A stretch of 39,325 bases of DNA from Actinomycetota bacterium. Its GTDB lineage: Bacteria > Actinomycetota > Thermoleophilia > Gaiellales > Gaiellaceae. Shown here in pieces: positions 16,177 through 27,789 of the stretch (its first letter is position 1; each line of letters begins with the position of its first letter). Under the pieces are notes generated by a model. That model was not told where the DNA came from, did not search any database, and saw only the letters and a list, made by a program, of their open reading frames with translations. The translations under genes were made by a program, and so were the position numbers. The DNA lies in NCBI GenBank assembly GCA_005888365.1, contig VAWZ01000100.1:1-39325 (forward strand), given 5' to 3'.

Positions 16177-16626
16177 CTATCGCTCCACGGCGAAAGTGAG
16201 CGTCCCGCGGGCCGCGAGCTCGTCCCCGACGTGCGCGGTCGCCTTGCCCCTCCCGATCGGGCCGCGAACCGCGGCGATCTCGCAGGTCAAGGTCAGGATG
16301 TCGCCCGGCTCGACTACGCGCTTGAAGCGGCAGTCGTCGATTCCGGCGAAGAGCGCGATCTTGCCCCGGTTCTCCTCCTCGGCGAGCACGGCCACTGCCC
16401 CTGTTTGCGCCATCGCCTCCACGATGAGCACGCCCGGCATCACCGGCCGCTCCGGGAAGTGACCAGGGAACCACCAGTCGTCCACCCGTACCTCTCTCCG
16501 CGCGACCACGCGCTTTCCGGCCTCGAGCTCGGAGACCTCGTCGATCAGCAAAAAAGGCGCTCTGTGCGGCAGGATCGTCTCGATCACGTCCCGACCGAAC
16601 GGAGCGGTTGGGGCCGAGCCGGACAC
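16177..16626 (-). CDS. fabZ: 3-hydroxyacyl-ACP dehydratase
   Basis: A hot-dog-fold protein of 149 residues that dehydrates 3-hydroxyacyl-ACP to trans-2-enoyl-ACP. The active site is FPGHFPERPVMPGVLIVEAMAQ, with catalytic H56 and E70; the upstream ILPHRAPFLLIDEV is the family's first conserved block. The start is GTG at 16626. The next upstream gene on the strand, the amidase, stops 25 bases earlier, so the amidase and fab genes may share a transcript. The operon lacks an enoyl reductase (fabI/K/V), which must lie elsewhere. Confidence 0.95.
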   Translation of the reverse strand: MSGSAPTAPFGRDVIETILPHRAPFLLIDEVSELEAGKRVVARREVRVDDWWFPGHFPERPVMPGVLIVEAMAQTGAVAVLAEEENRGKIALFAGIDDCRFKRVVEPGDILTLTCEIAAVRGPIGRGKATAHVGDELAARGTLTFAVER

Positions 16627-16651
16627 GAGCGCGAGTCTACTGGCAGAGCCC

Positions 16652-18778
16652 TCAGGGGCTGGCTCGAGATCGCCCCACGACGGCGCGGCTCACGTTCCCG
16701 GCCTCGTCCCAGGCCACGGCGCGTACGCGCTTCACCCTCCCCGCGCCTGGGATACGGATGGTCCCGGCATGCTTGACGTCCCGCCGCGTCGATACCCCGT
16801 CCAGCATCACCTTCAGCGTCGCGGGCTCGCTCACCGAGATCGCCAGAGGCCTCATCGACCCGATCCGCAGTCGGGGCGGCACCGTGTCGACGGCGAACGG
16901 GACGGCGGAGGTCGTGGTTCCGAGCTCGCCCGTGGCGTCGACCGCCGCTTCGTAGGACCCGTCTCGGAGCGTTCCGGCGCTCCGAGCGCCGTCCCAGACG
17001 AAGTGTTGCGGGCCTGCCTGCAGGCTCGCGGCGAACGGCGTCGCCACCCAGCGGTCGTTCCGGAGGATGCGCACCTGAACGTTCGCGGGTGCCATAAGCT
17101 CGAAGCCGACGGTGAGCCGGTCGAGGCGACCGTCCCCATTTGGTGAGAAGACGGACGGGGTCGCCGTGACGAGGCCGAGCACCCTGCTCACCGTGAGTGG
17201 CACGACGCTCTCGACGTCCGAGCCGTCGTCCCCGACCGCGTCGACGACGATCGTGTAGCTCCCGTCGGCGAGCGAGCTCGGGTCGACCGTCACCGACTGG
17301 CTACCCGCGAGCAGGCGCTGCTCGCTGAGCACGGGTAGGACGTCTTTCTCGGTCGCGTCGTAGACGTCGACTGACACGGTTGCGGGCGCGGTGAGTGTGA
17401 ACGTGAGGAGCGAGACGTCGGCCTGGCCGTCTCCATTGGGGCTGACGGCGCTCGGGGTCGCGGCCAGTCCCTGGACGGCGAGAGGCGACGTCGCGACTCC
17501 CGTGCCCGCGTGCATCGCACCCGTCGCCGGCCGTGCTGTTGCGGCCGAGATCGACCAGCGATACGTCGCGCGCGGAGCCGAGCCGTTCCAGGTCCAGTCG
17601 ACGGTTGCGCCTGTGCCAGAGCCATCCGCCACCGCCACTCCGTCGGCATCGGAGATCGAGACATGCCACGGAAGCGCGCTCGAGAGACGCGCGTGGAACC
17701 GCACTGGGCCGGTCCTGCTCACGTCCAGTCGGGGATCGAAGATCTTGGGCCCTCCGATCTTGTACGCCTCTGCTGCGATCGCTCCGAGCCTGCCGTAGAG
17801 CGCGTCTCCGGGGCACTCCGTCAACCCCGTGTCGCGATGCCCCGAGACCGCGCGGAGCGTCACCGGCACACCCGACGCGTACCGCTCGCTTCCTCCGGAG
17901 ACGGCGGTGAGCATCGAGAGAGGGTCGACGTGCGCGAGGTCGAGCCGCCAGGCGAGAAGCTTCGCGAGAGCATCCTGCGCGGCTGGTGGCGGCGCGGCGT
18001 TCGTATAGGTGCCGAGAACGGCGATTCCCGTCGAGCCCGTGTTGAACCCAAGCGCATGAGCGCCGACGACAGTTCGCGTGATCCCCCCGTACCGGCCCTC
18101 GTAGATCGTCCCGAAGCGATCGACGAGAAAGTTGTAGCCGATGTCGTTCCAGCCGTTCCCCTGCACGTGGTAGAGCTCGATCGCCTTGACGATCGCAGGG
18201 GCCTCCGCCTGCGTGTAGTCGTTCCGGCCGGCCGTGTGGTTGACGATCGCGAAGCGAAGCCGCGGCGCATACGTGGGAGGGGCGCGGCGAATCGACTCGT
18301 TCGCTCCCCAGGACAGACGCGGGACGATCGCCGGAGACCGGGTCGCAGCGGGGACTCGGAACGGAACGTCGACCACAGGGCTCCAGACGAGGTAGGCGCG
18401 AACCCGCACCACGCGGCCGGCGGTTCGCGTCTCGATCCGATCCGAGGGACCGACCCACCAGGGGCTTCCGACGCGCCAGCCGGGTCGTGCACGCGCTTCT
18501 ACGGAGCCTGGGTCGGGGGCGTCCTCGCGCTCCGGGGCCGCCGGCCGCCACGGACTCCAGCGGCCGCCGACCGACCGCGTGCGAAAGGAGACCGCACCCG
18601 GCCCGCGCCAGTGGATGCCGACGAGAGTGAACCGCGTCCTCAGTTCACCCGCTGCAATCGTTCGTTCCGCCTTCACCGGTACGTCGACCGCCGTAATGCT
18701 CGCGCCGGCTCCCAGTGCTGCCGGAGCTCCGACGAAGGCTGCGGCGAAGGCGAGGAGGAGGACGAGCGCGCGGCGCAT
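16652..18778 (-). CDS. Secreted N-acetylmuramoyl-L-alanine amidase (PGRP type) with FlgD-like Ig repeats
   Basis: A protein of about 708 residues. A signal peptide (MRRALVLLLAFAAAFVGAPAALGA) marks export. An N-terminal beta-rich region (about 30-150) resembles domains seen before actinobacterial PGRP amidases. The amidase_2/PGRP domain (about 155-330) has zinc-ligand segments FAIVNHTAGR and SGHRDTGLTECPG and the core GWNDIGYNFLVDRFGTIYEGR. Two Ig-like modules follow, each opening with SPNGDG (AVSPNGDGQADV and VFSPNGDGRLDR), as in FlgD_ig domains, and a third beta module at the end. It cleaves the amide between muramic acid and the stem peptide outside the membrane. The start is ATG 18778; GTG 18799 is an alternative. 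It is divergent from the NfeD gene. Confidence 0.9.
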   Translation of the reverse strand: MRRALVLLLAFAAAFVGAPAALGAGASITAVDVPVKAERTIAAGELRTRFTLVGIHWRGPGAVSFRTRSVGGRWSPWRPAAPEREDAPDPGSVEARARPGWRVGSPWWVGPSDRIETRTAGRVVRVRAYLVWSPVVDVPFRVPAATRSPAIVPRLSWGANESIRRAPPTYAPRLRFAIVNHTAGRNDYTQAEAPAIVKAIELYHVQGNGWNDIGYNFLVDRFGTIYEGRYGGITRTVVGAHALGFNTGSTGIAVLGTYTNAAPPPAAQDALAKLLAWRLDLAHVDPLSMLTAVSGGSERYASGVPVTLRAVSGHRDTGLTECPGDALYGRLGAIAAEAYKIGGPKIFDPRLDVSRTGPVRFHARLSSALPWHVSISDADGVAVADGSGTGATVDWTWNGSAPRATYRWSISAATARPATGAMHAGTGVATSPLAVQGLAATPSAVSPNGDGQADVSLLTFTLTAPATVSVDVYDATEKDVLPVLSEQRLLAGSQSVTVDPSSLADGSYTIVVDAVGDDGSDVESVVPLTVSRVLGLVTATPSVFSPNGDGRLDRLTVGFELMAPANVQVRILRNDRWVATPFAASLQAGPQHFVWDGARSAGTLRDGSYEAAVDATGELGTTTSAVPFAVDTVPPRLRIGSMRPLAISVSEPATLKVMLDGVSTRRDVKHAGTIRIPGAGRVKRVRAVAWDEAGNVSRAVVGRSRASP

Positions 18779-18850
18779 ACGGCGGAGCGTGGCTGTCACG
18801 GCTTTCGCGCGCAAGGGCGTGATCCCTGCGTTGATAGCATCCTTACAGTC

Positions 18851-20185
18851 GTGCGGATCCGCTTTTTGCGGGCATTTCTTCTCGCATCTGCGGTCCTCTT
18901 GCTCTTCGCGACGACCGCCTCCGCTGCGAGCACGACCCCGCCGCCGCACGTGCTGGCAGTCCATCTCGCAAGCGACATCAATCCCGTCACGCAGGAGTAC
19001 CTCGACGGCCAGATCAGCCGTGCCGAGAAGGATCACGACGCCGCCGTCGTGATCGTGCTCGACACGCCGGGCGGGTTGAGCTCGTCCATGCGCGGCATGG
19101 TCAAGAGGTTCCTCTCGGCGACCGTCCCGGTCATCATGTACGTCTCGCCGCCAGGATCAAGCGCTGATTCTGCGGGCGCGGTGATCACCATGGCCTCGGA
19201 CCTGGCGGCCATGGCGCCGCAGACGAACATCGGCTCGTCGACCCCGATCTCGCTCGGAGGAGGGAACATCAACAGCGACCTGCGCCGCAAGGTCATCAAC
19301 GACGCGGCCGCGTATGTCGGGGAGCTCGCCCGCGAGCACAACCGCAATGTCCTGGCGGCGCGGCGGATGGTCACGAAGGCATCGAACTACGGCGCGCGCG
19401 AGGCGAAGCGCATCGGGCTGGTGGAGGCAATCGCCCCGACCTTGCCCGCGCTCCTCGATCAGATCAACGGCCGGCGGACCCCGCCCAAGACGTCCGCGCC
19501 GCACGGGCTCGTCCTCCACACAGCCGGGGCGGAGATCGAGGACGTCCACATGTCCTTCTGGCAGCGTGCGCGGAATCTGCTGATCGACCCGAACCTGATC
19601 GAGCTCATGCTCTCCATCGGGCTCATCGGGATCGTGGTCGAGCTCTGGAACCCAGGACTGATCCTCCCGGGCACGGTCGGCGCGATCTCGCTCATCCTCG
19701 GCCTGTACGGGCTGCAGGTGCTGCCCGTGTCCCTCGCGGGGCTCCTCCTGATGCTCCTCGCGGCCGGGTTCTTCGTCGCGGATGCCTTCTTCCCGACGCA
19801 TGGAGCCCTGACCCTCGCCGGTGCGGTCACCTTCGTCCTGGGGTCGCTCATCCTCTTCGACCCGGCCGGCCCTGCGTACCACGTCTCCCTGCCCGTCGCG
19901 CTCTCGATCGCCGGGACGATCGCCGTCTTACTCGGCTTCGCCGTCACCCGGGTCGTACGCGTCGCACGAAATCCTGTCGCGGTCGGCGCAAGCCAGCTCG
20001 TCGGAATCGAAGCCGTCGTACGCCGCGACGGCATCGTCGCCCTGAACGGCGAGCTCTGGCGGGCGCATACGCCCGACGACTCACCGCTCGTTCCGGGCGA
20101 GCACGTTCGCGTCGAGGAGGTGCAGGACGACCTCCAGCTCGTCGTAGGATCCGTACCTCGAGACAACGGGGAGGAGCCGAGCTAA
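18851..20185 (+). CDS. NfeD-family membrane-bound serine protease (ClpP class)
   Basis: A protein of 444 residues with a signal peptide (1-26). The ClpP-like protease domain (about 33-225) has [12 protein letters not shown] and the catalytic Ser107 in SSADSAGAV, with Lys147 in LRRKVIND; the spacing of 40 matches the Ser-Lys dyad known from the Pyrococcus NfeD protease. Four to five hydrophobic helices (about 255-370) follow, then a soluble OB-fold NfeD domain (about 375-444). GTG 18851 begins [10 protein letters not shown]; no strong ribosome site is visible. It overlaps the slipin gene by one base (TAATG), with GAGGAG at 20171-20176 serving the downstream gene. NfeD1b proteases and slipins are a known functional pair at the membrane. 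Confidence 0.93.
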   Translation: MRIRFLRAFLLASAVLLLFATTASAASTTPPPHVLAVHLASDINPVTQEYLDGQISRAEKDHDAAVVIVLDTPGGLSSSMRGMVKRFLSATVPVIMYVSPPGSSADSAGAVITMASDLAAMAPQTNIGSSTPISLGGGNINSDLRRKVINDAAAYVGELAREHNRNVLAARRMVTKASNYGAREAKRIGLVEAIAPTLPALLDQINGRRTPPKTSAPHGLVLHTAGAEIEDVHMSFWQRARNLLIDPNLIELMLSIGLIGIVVELWNPGLILPGTVGAISLILGLYGLQVLPVSLAGLLLMLLAAGFFVADAFFPTHGALTLAGAVTFVLGSLILFDPAGPAYHVSLPVALSIAGTIAVLLGFAVTRVVRVARNPVAVGASQLVGIEAVVRRDGIVALNGELWRAHTPDDSPLVPGEHVRVEEVQDDLQLVVGSVPRDNGEEPS

Positions 20186-20958
20186 TGGCATATCTGATCG
20201 CGGTCATCGCAATCTTGGTCATCGTCTTGATCATCGTGTTCGCGGCGGTCAAGGTTGCCCGCGAGTACGAGCGCGGGGTGGTCTTCCGGCTCGGGCGGCT
20301 TCTGCCCCAGCCGAAGGGACCGGGTCTCTACTTCATCATCCCAGTCGTCGACCGTGTCCAGAAGGTCGACCTCCGGACGGTGACGCTCAACGTCCCGCCG
20401 CAAGAGGTGATCACGAAGGACAACGTTCCCGTGCGCGTCAACGCGGTCGCCTACTTCCGCATCGTGGACGCGAACGCGTCCCAGGTCCAGGTCGAGAACT
20501 TCATGGTCGCGACGTCCCAGATCGCGCAGACCACGCTCCGCTCAGTGCTCGGACAACACGTCCTCGACGAGCTGCTCTCCGAGCGGGACAAGATCAACGC
20601 GATCCTGCAGGGGATCATCGACGAGGCGACGTCGCCCTGGGGGATCAAGGTCTCGATCGTCGAGGTCAAGGACGTCGAGATCCCCTCCGACATGCAGCGC
20701 GCGATGGCGCGACAGGCGGAGGCCGAGCGCGAGCGCCGGGCAAAGGTCATCTCCGCCGAGGGCGAGTACCAGGCCTCCGAGCGCCTGAAGGACGCGGCCG
20801 CAGTCATGTCCCAGGAACCGATCACTGTGCAGCTCCGTTACCTGCAGACGCTGCTCGAGATCGGCTCCGCGAACAACTCGACGATCGTCTTCCCGATTCC
20901 GATCGACATTCTCACTGCGCTTTCGAACATCGCCGAGGCAGGTCGCCAGGGCTCGTGA
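20185..20958 (+). CDS. Slipin (SPFH/stomatin/prohibitin family)
   Basis: A protein of 257 residues. One N-terminal membrane helix (2-24) is followed by the SPFH domain starting [23 protein letters not shown], with the typical [33 protein letters not shown] strand series, and a coiled-coil region (about 165-215) rich in Ala/Glu/Arg ([19 protein letters not shown]). Slipins form membrane-associated oligomers; the partner NfeD protease encoded just upstream is known in archaea to cleave the slipin C-terminus. The two genes form an operon convergent with gyrA. Confidence 0.95.
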   Translation: MAYLIAVIAILVIVLIIVFAAVKVAREYERGVVFRLGRLLPQPKGPGLYFIIPVVDRVQKVDLRTVTLNVPPQEVITKDNVPVRVNAVAYFRIVDANASQVQVENFMVATSQIAQTTLRSVLGQHVLDELLSERDKINAILQGIIDEATSPWGIKVSIVEVKDVEIPSDMQRAMARQAEAERERRAKVISAEGEYQASERLKDAAAVMSQEPITVQLRYLQTLLEIGSANNSTIVFPIPIDILTALSNIAEAGRQGS

Positions 20959-21066
20959 GGGTCGAGGCGCGGCTGAGGCTCGCGGGCGCGGGCACGCGAT
21001 CGCGCTTCCGTTCAAAGGGGGTCGAGATGCTGCACGCCGGCGTCCCCGCGCCCGGCTGAGCCGACG

Positions 21067-23643
21067 CTACTCGGTCTCGTCTTCGGCCAGCGCGTCTGGC
21101 TCGGGCGTGTCGGGCTCGGGCGTGTCGGGCTCGCGAGAGACCTCGCCGTCGAGCGGAACGCCCGCCACCGTCTCGTCGTCCTCCGACCCGACGACCGGAG
21201 CGAGCGCCGAGACCTGCTCGTCGTCGCCGCGGAGACGCATCACGATGACGCCCTGCGTCGCCCGGCCGGCCCGCCTGATCCCCTCGACCGGCATTCGAAT
21301 GACCGTTCCACCCGTCGAGATCAGCATCACCTGGTAGCCCTCGCGAACGAGCCGGGCGCCCGCAAGTTGCCCCCTGGCCTCGGTCAGCCGGACCGTCTTG
21401 ACTCCCAAGCCGCCGCGGCCCTTGCGCGGGTATTCGCGAATGGCCGTCCGCTTCCCGTACCCCTGCTCGGTGACGACGAGAAGGTCGGCGTCGTCCTGCG
21501 CGACCATGGCCGCGATCACCTCGTCGCCCGCGCGCAGGGACATCCCTCGCACGCCGCCGGTCGCGCGGCCCATGGGGCGGGCCTCCTTCTCTGTAAAGCG
21601 GATCGCCTGCCCCTTCCGCGAGACGAGCAGGAGGTCGTCGGAACCGGAGGAGAGAAACGCCTCGACAAGCTCGTCGTCGTCGCGGAGGTTGATCGCGATG
21701 ATCCCCTCCGACTTCAGAGGCGTGTTGTAGTCCGTGAACTTCGTCTTCTTCACGATCCCACGCCGAGTCGCGAGGACCAGATACTCCATCTCCGAGAAGT
21801 CGCGGGTACGGATGATCGCGCGGACCTTCTCGTCCTGCTGGAACGGCAGCAGGTTGACGATCGCGCGGCCCTTCGCCTGACGCGAGCCGAGCGGTAGCTC
21901 GTGCACCTTGAGCCGGTAGGCCTTGCCTCTCGAGCTGAAGAAGAGGATGTAGTCGTGGGTCGAGGCGACGAAGAGGTGCTCGATGTAGTCCTCGTCCTTC
22001 AGGTCCATACCCATGACGCCGATTCCTCCGCGCCGCTGCTCGCGGTACGCGGTCACCGGGAGCCGCTTGATGTATCCGGAGTGCGTGATCGCGATGACCA
22101 TGTCCTCCTCGGCGATCATGTCCTCGAGCTCGAGCTCGGACTCGCCCGCGACGATCTCGGTTCGGCGGTCGTCGCGCTTCCCGTAGATCTCCTTGATCTC
22201 CAGGAGCTCCTCGCGCACGACTCCGTCGACCCGGGCAGGGTCGCCCAGAATCGTCCGGAGCTCGGAGATCCGTTCCTGCAGGTCCGCGTACTCGTCCTCG
22301 ATCTCCTTGCGCGCGAGACCGGTGAGCCGCGCGAGCCGAAGGTCGAGAATCGCCTGCGCCTGGACCTCCGAGAGCTCGAACTGCTCCATCAGGCCCGCGC
22401 GTGCGGTGTCCGTGTCCGTGGAGGCTCGGATGAGTGAGATCACCGCGTCGAGGTTGTCGAGAGCGACGAGGTAGCCCTCGAGCACGTGAGCGCGCTCGAC
22501 GGCCTTGCGGAGCTCGAACTGCGAGCGTCGCGTGACCACCTCGCGCTGGAAGTCCAGGTAGTGCCGGACGAGCTCGAGCAGGGACAGCGTCCGCGGAACG
22601 CCGTCGACGAGCGCGACGGCGTTGTAGCCGAACGTCGTCTGCAGCGCCGTGTGCTTGAAAAGCTTGTTGAGCGCGACCTGCGGGATGGCCTCGCGCTTGA
22701 GCTCGATCTGAATGCGCATGCCCGACCGGTCCGAGTAGTCCTGAAGGTCGGACACCTCGGTGATCACCTTCTCACGGACGAGGCCCGCGATCTTGGAGAT
22801 GACCCCGCCGTCGCCCCCCTTCTTCACGCCGTACGGGAGCTCGGTGACGATGATCGCGTTCTTGCCGCCCCGGAGCTCCTCGATGTGTGCGCGAGCGCGC
22901 ACGACGATGCGCCCCCGGCCGGTTCGGTACGCGTCGCGGACCCCCGAGCGGCCAACAATGATGCTGCCGGTCGGGAAGTCCGGCCCCTTGACGTGTTTCA
23001 TGAGATCGTCGACGCTCGTCGTCGGCTTGTCGATCATCGCGACCGCAGCGTCGATCGTCTCGGAGAGGCGGTGCGGCGGCATGTTCGTCGCCATCCCCAC
23101 TGCGATGCCCGTCGAGCCGTTGACGAGGAGATTCGGGAACCGAGACGGAAGGACGCTCGGCTCCGGCCGCGACTCGTCGTAGTTCGGACCGAAGTCGACC
23201 GTGTCCGAGTCGATGTCTCGCAGCATCTCGGTCGCCAGGCGCGCGAGGCGGCACTCGGTGTAGCGCTCTGCGGCGGGCGGGTCGTCGTCGATCGAGCCGA
23301 AGTTTCCCTGCGGATCGACGAGCGGGTAGCGGAGCGAGAACGGTTGCGCGAGCCGCACGAGAGCGTCGTAGATCGAGCTCGAGTCGTGCGGGTGGTACTT
23401 GCCCATCACGTCGCCCGTCACGCGCGCGCACTTCACGTACGGCCGGTTCGGTTGATGGCCGGCGTCGTGCATGCCCCAGAGCACGCGGCGATGCACGGGC
23501 TTCAGGCCATCGCGGACGTCCGGGAGGGCGCGCCCGACGATGACGCTCATCGCGTAGTCGATGTAGCTCGAGCGCATCTCCTGCTCGAGCTCACGCGGCT
23601 CGATGCGGCCGGCTCCGAGCGGCTCGCCGATCACGTCGGACAC
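21067..23643 (-). CDS. gyrA: DNA gyrase subunit A
   Basis: A protein of 858 residues. GyrA cuts and religates the transported-strand gate; with GyrB it adds negative supercoils. The N-terminus RIEPRELEQEMRSSYIDYAM and catalytic Tyr128 (AAERYTECRL) are standard. The quinolone-determining loop reads HPHDSSSIYD (84-93) instead of the near-universal HPHGDSxxYD. The GyrA box in the C-terminal beta-pinwheel reads QRRGGIG where the consensus has QRRGGKG. The acidic tail contains a duplicated PDTPE unit. The start is GTG 23643. It lies 153 bases downstream of gyrB on the same strand and is convergent with the slipin gene. Confidence 0.97.
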   Translation of the reverse strand: MSDVIGEPLGAGRIEPRELEQEMRSSYIDYAMSVIVGRALPDVRDGLKPVHRRVLWGMHDAGHQPNRPYVKCARVTGDVMGKYHPHDSSSIYDALVRLAQPFSLRYPLVDPQGNFGSIDDDPPAAERYTECRLARLATEMLRDIDSDTVDFGPNYDESRPEPSVLPSRFPNLLVNGSTGIAVGMATNMPPHRLSETIDAAVAMIDKPTTSVDDLMKHVKGPDFPTGSIIVGRSGVRDAYRTGRGRIVVRARAHIEELRGGKNAIIVTELPYGVKKGGDGGVISKIAGLVREKVITEVSDLQDYSDRSGMRIQIELKREAIPQVALNKLFKHTALQTTFGYNAVALVDGVPRTLSLLELVRHYLDFQREVVTRRSQFELRKAVERAHVLEGYLVALDNLDAVISLIRASTDTDTARAGLMEQFELSEVQAQAILDLRLARLTGLARKEIEDEYADLQERISELRTILGDPARVDGVVREELLEIKEIYGKRDDRRTEIVAGESELELEDMIAEEDMVIAITHSGYIKRLPVTAYREQRRGGIGVMGMDLKDEDYIEHLFVASTHDYILFFSSRGKAYRLKVHELPLGSRQAKGRAIVNLLPFQQDEKVRAIIRTRDFSEMEYLVLATRRGIVKKTKFTDYNTPLKSEGIIAINLRDDDELVEAFLSSGSDDLLLVSRKGQAIRFTEKEARPMGRATGGVRGMSLRAGDEVIAAMVAQDDADLLVVTEQGYGKRTAIREYPRKGRGGLGVKTVRLTEARGQLAGARLVREGYQVMLISTGGTVIRMPVEGIRRAGRATQGVIVMRLRGDDEQVSALAPVVGSEDDETVAGVPLDGEVSREPDTPEPDTPEPDALAEDETE
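21098..21133. repeat. 15-bp tandem repeat in gyrA tail
   Basis: The unit GGCTCGGGCGTGTCG occurs at 21098-21112 and 21113-21127, with six more bases of a third copy. Read on the minus strand it encodes the repeated PDTPE residues of the acidic GyrA C-terminal tail. The length is a multiple of three, so copy-number changes keep the frame. Confidence 0.85.
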
Positions 23644-23796
23644 AGTCCGTAACCCCCGCTCAGTCCGTTCGGCGTTCCCTGCACCCTGCGCCCGCGGGCA
23701 AAGGTCAGCTGTGCCGGCCGAGAGGCCCGTGCCGGTTCCTCCACTGCCCCGCGAAGATGGAGGGGGCTCGCGGGAGAACCATGGGTTCCCTCATGC

Positions 23797-26697
<2,901 letters not shown>

Positions 26698-26698
<1 letters not shown>

Positions 26699-27789
26699 CA
26701 CGCCACGCGTACCTCTCCCGGCCGGACGAGTAACGACTGTGCCGGCGACGACGGTAGCGCGGTTGCCGACGTCGTGGTGACGACCGTCTGCCCTCCAGCC
26801 GCGAAGAGCTCGCTCAACCCCAGGCGACGCTCCTCGTCGAGCTCCGAGAGGACGTCGTCGAGGAGGACGAGCGGCGTCGCCCCGGTCCTCTCGGCGAGGG
26901 TCCGCGCCTCGGCCAACACGAGCGCGAGAACTGCAATGCGCTGCTCGCCTTGGGAGCCGTAGCTTCGTAGCTCCCTCCCTCCCGCCTCGAGCCGGAGGTC
27001 GTGCAGATGCGGCCCCAGTCCCGTCGTTCCGCGCTCGAGGTCGAGCTCGAGCCGCTGCTCGAGATCCTCGCTCGTCGCCGGCTCGCCGTCGTAGGCCAGC
27101 GTCGCCTCGAAGAGGCCGAGCCGCTCTGAGCACTCGGCGAACGCTCGAGCGAGCAGCTCGACGGCCTCCCGCCGAGCCTCGGCGAGCGCCGTTCCAAGCC
27201 GGGCGGCACCCTCGGTCCAGGGAGCAACCGCATCTCGGGACGAGAGGCTGGCCTGCACGCGCCGCAGCGCGGCGTTCCGCTGCCCGATCACCGCCGCGTA
27301 CTCCGCGGGGAGCTGAGCGCGGCTCGGAAAGATGCGGCCGAGACTTCTGTCCACGTACGCCCGCCGTGTCGCCGGGCCGCCCTTGACGACCGCCAGTCGG
27401 TCGGGCGTGAACACCAGCGTCTGCAGCTCGTGCCGGAGCTGCTCGGGCGCTTGCAACCAGCTGCCGTTCAACGTCGCTCGGCGTGAGCTCGCCGCATTGA
27501 GGACGACATCGGCCGAGAAAGGCGTCGACGCCCGCTTGCCGGAGACCCGCACTCGCCCGCTCTCCGTGCCGAAACGCACCATCTGTGCATCGGTGCGGGC
27601 CCGCGGCGAGAAGCCCTGGGTACCGACATGGAGGGCCTCGAGCAGGTTCGTCTTGCCGGCGCCGTTCGGGCCAGAGACGAGGACGACCCCGGGCTCCAGC
27701 TCGAGCTCGAGCCCGGCGTAGGAGCGGAAATCGCGAAGCGTCAGCTCGCGGACGGCGAGCCCGCCGGCGGCCGCGTCACCGGCGCTCAG
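26698..27789 (-). CDS. recF: DNA replication and repair protein RecF, apparently without canonical start codon
   Basis: A protein of about 363 residues in the family's usual range. It has SMC-like ATPase motifs: Walker A SGPNGAGKTN (about 39-48), the signature SYGSQGEQR and Walker B PLVLLDDVLSELDEERR. RecF helps load RecA at gapped DNA and restart replication. Family similarity begins at VRELTLRDFRSY. No ATG, GTG or TTG exists in this frame near there: the Val is GTC and upstream codons overlap dnaN out of frame. The proposed start is CTG at 27789, which overlaps the dnaN stop as CTGA, mirroring the GTGA and ATGA couplings elsewhere in the window. A sequencing error is the alternative. Confidence 0.88.

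Noticed and set aside
20983-21054. 10-base inverted repeat CGGGCGCGGG / CCCGCGCCCG in the gap between slipin and gyrA as a terminator
   Set aside because: The loop is over 50 bases, there is no T-tract on either side, and such GC repeats are common by chance here.
23644-23796. Search for a gene or RNA in the gyrB-gyrA gap
   Set aside because: No open frame with family features; only a weak 5-bp stem (GAACC/GGTTC). Treated as a plain spacer or promoter region.
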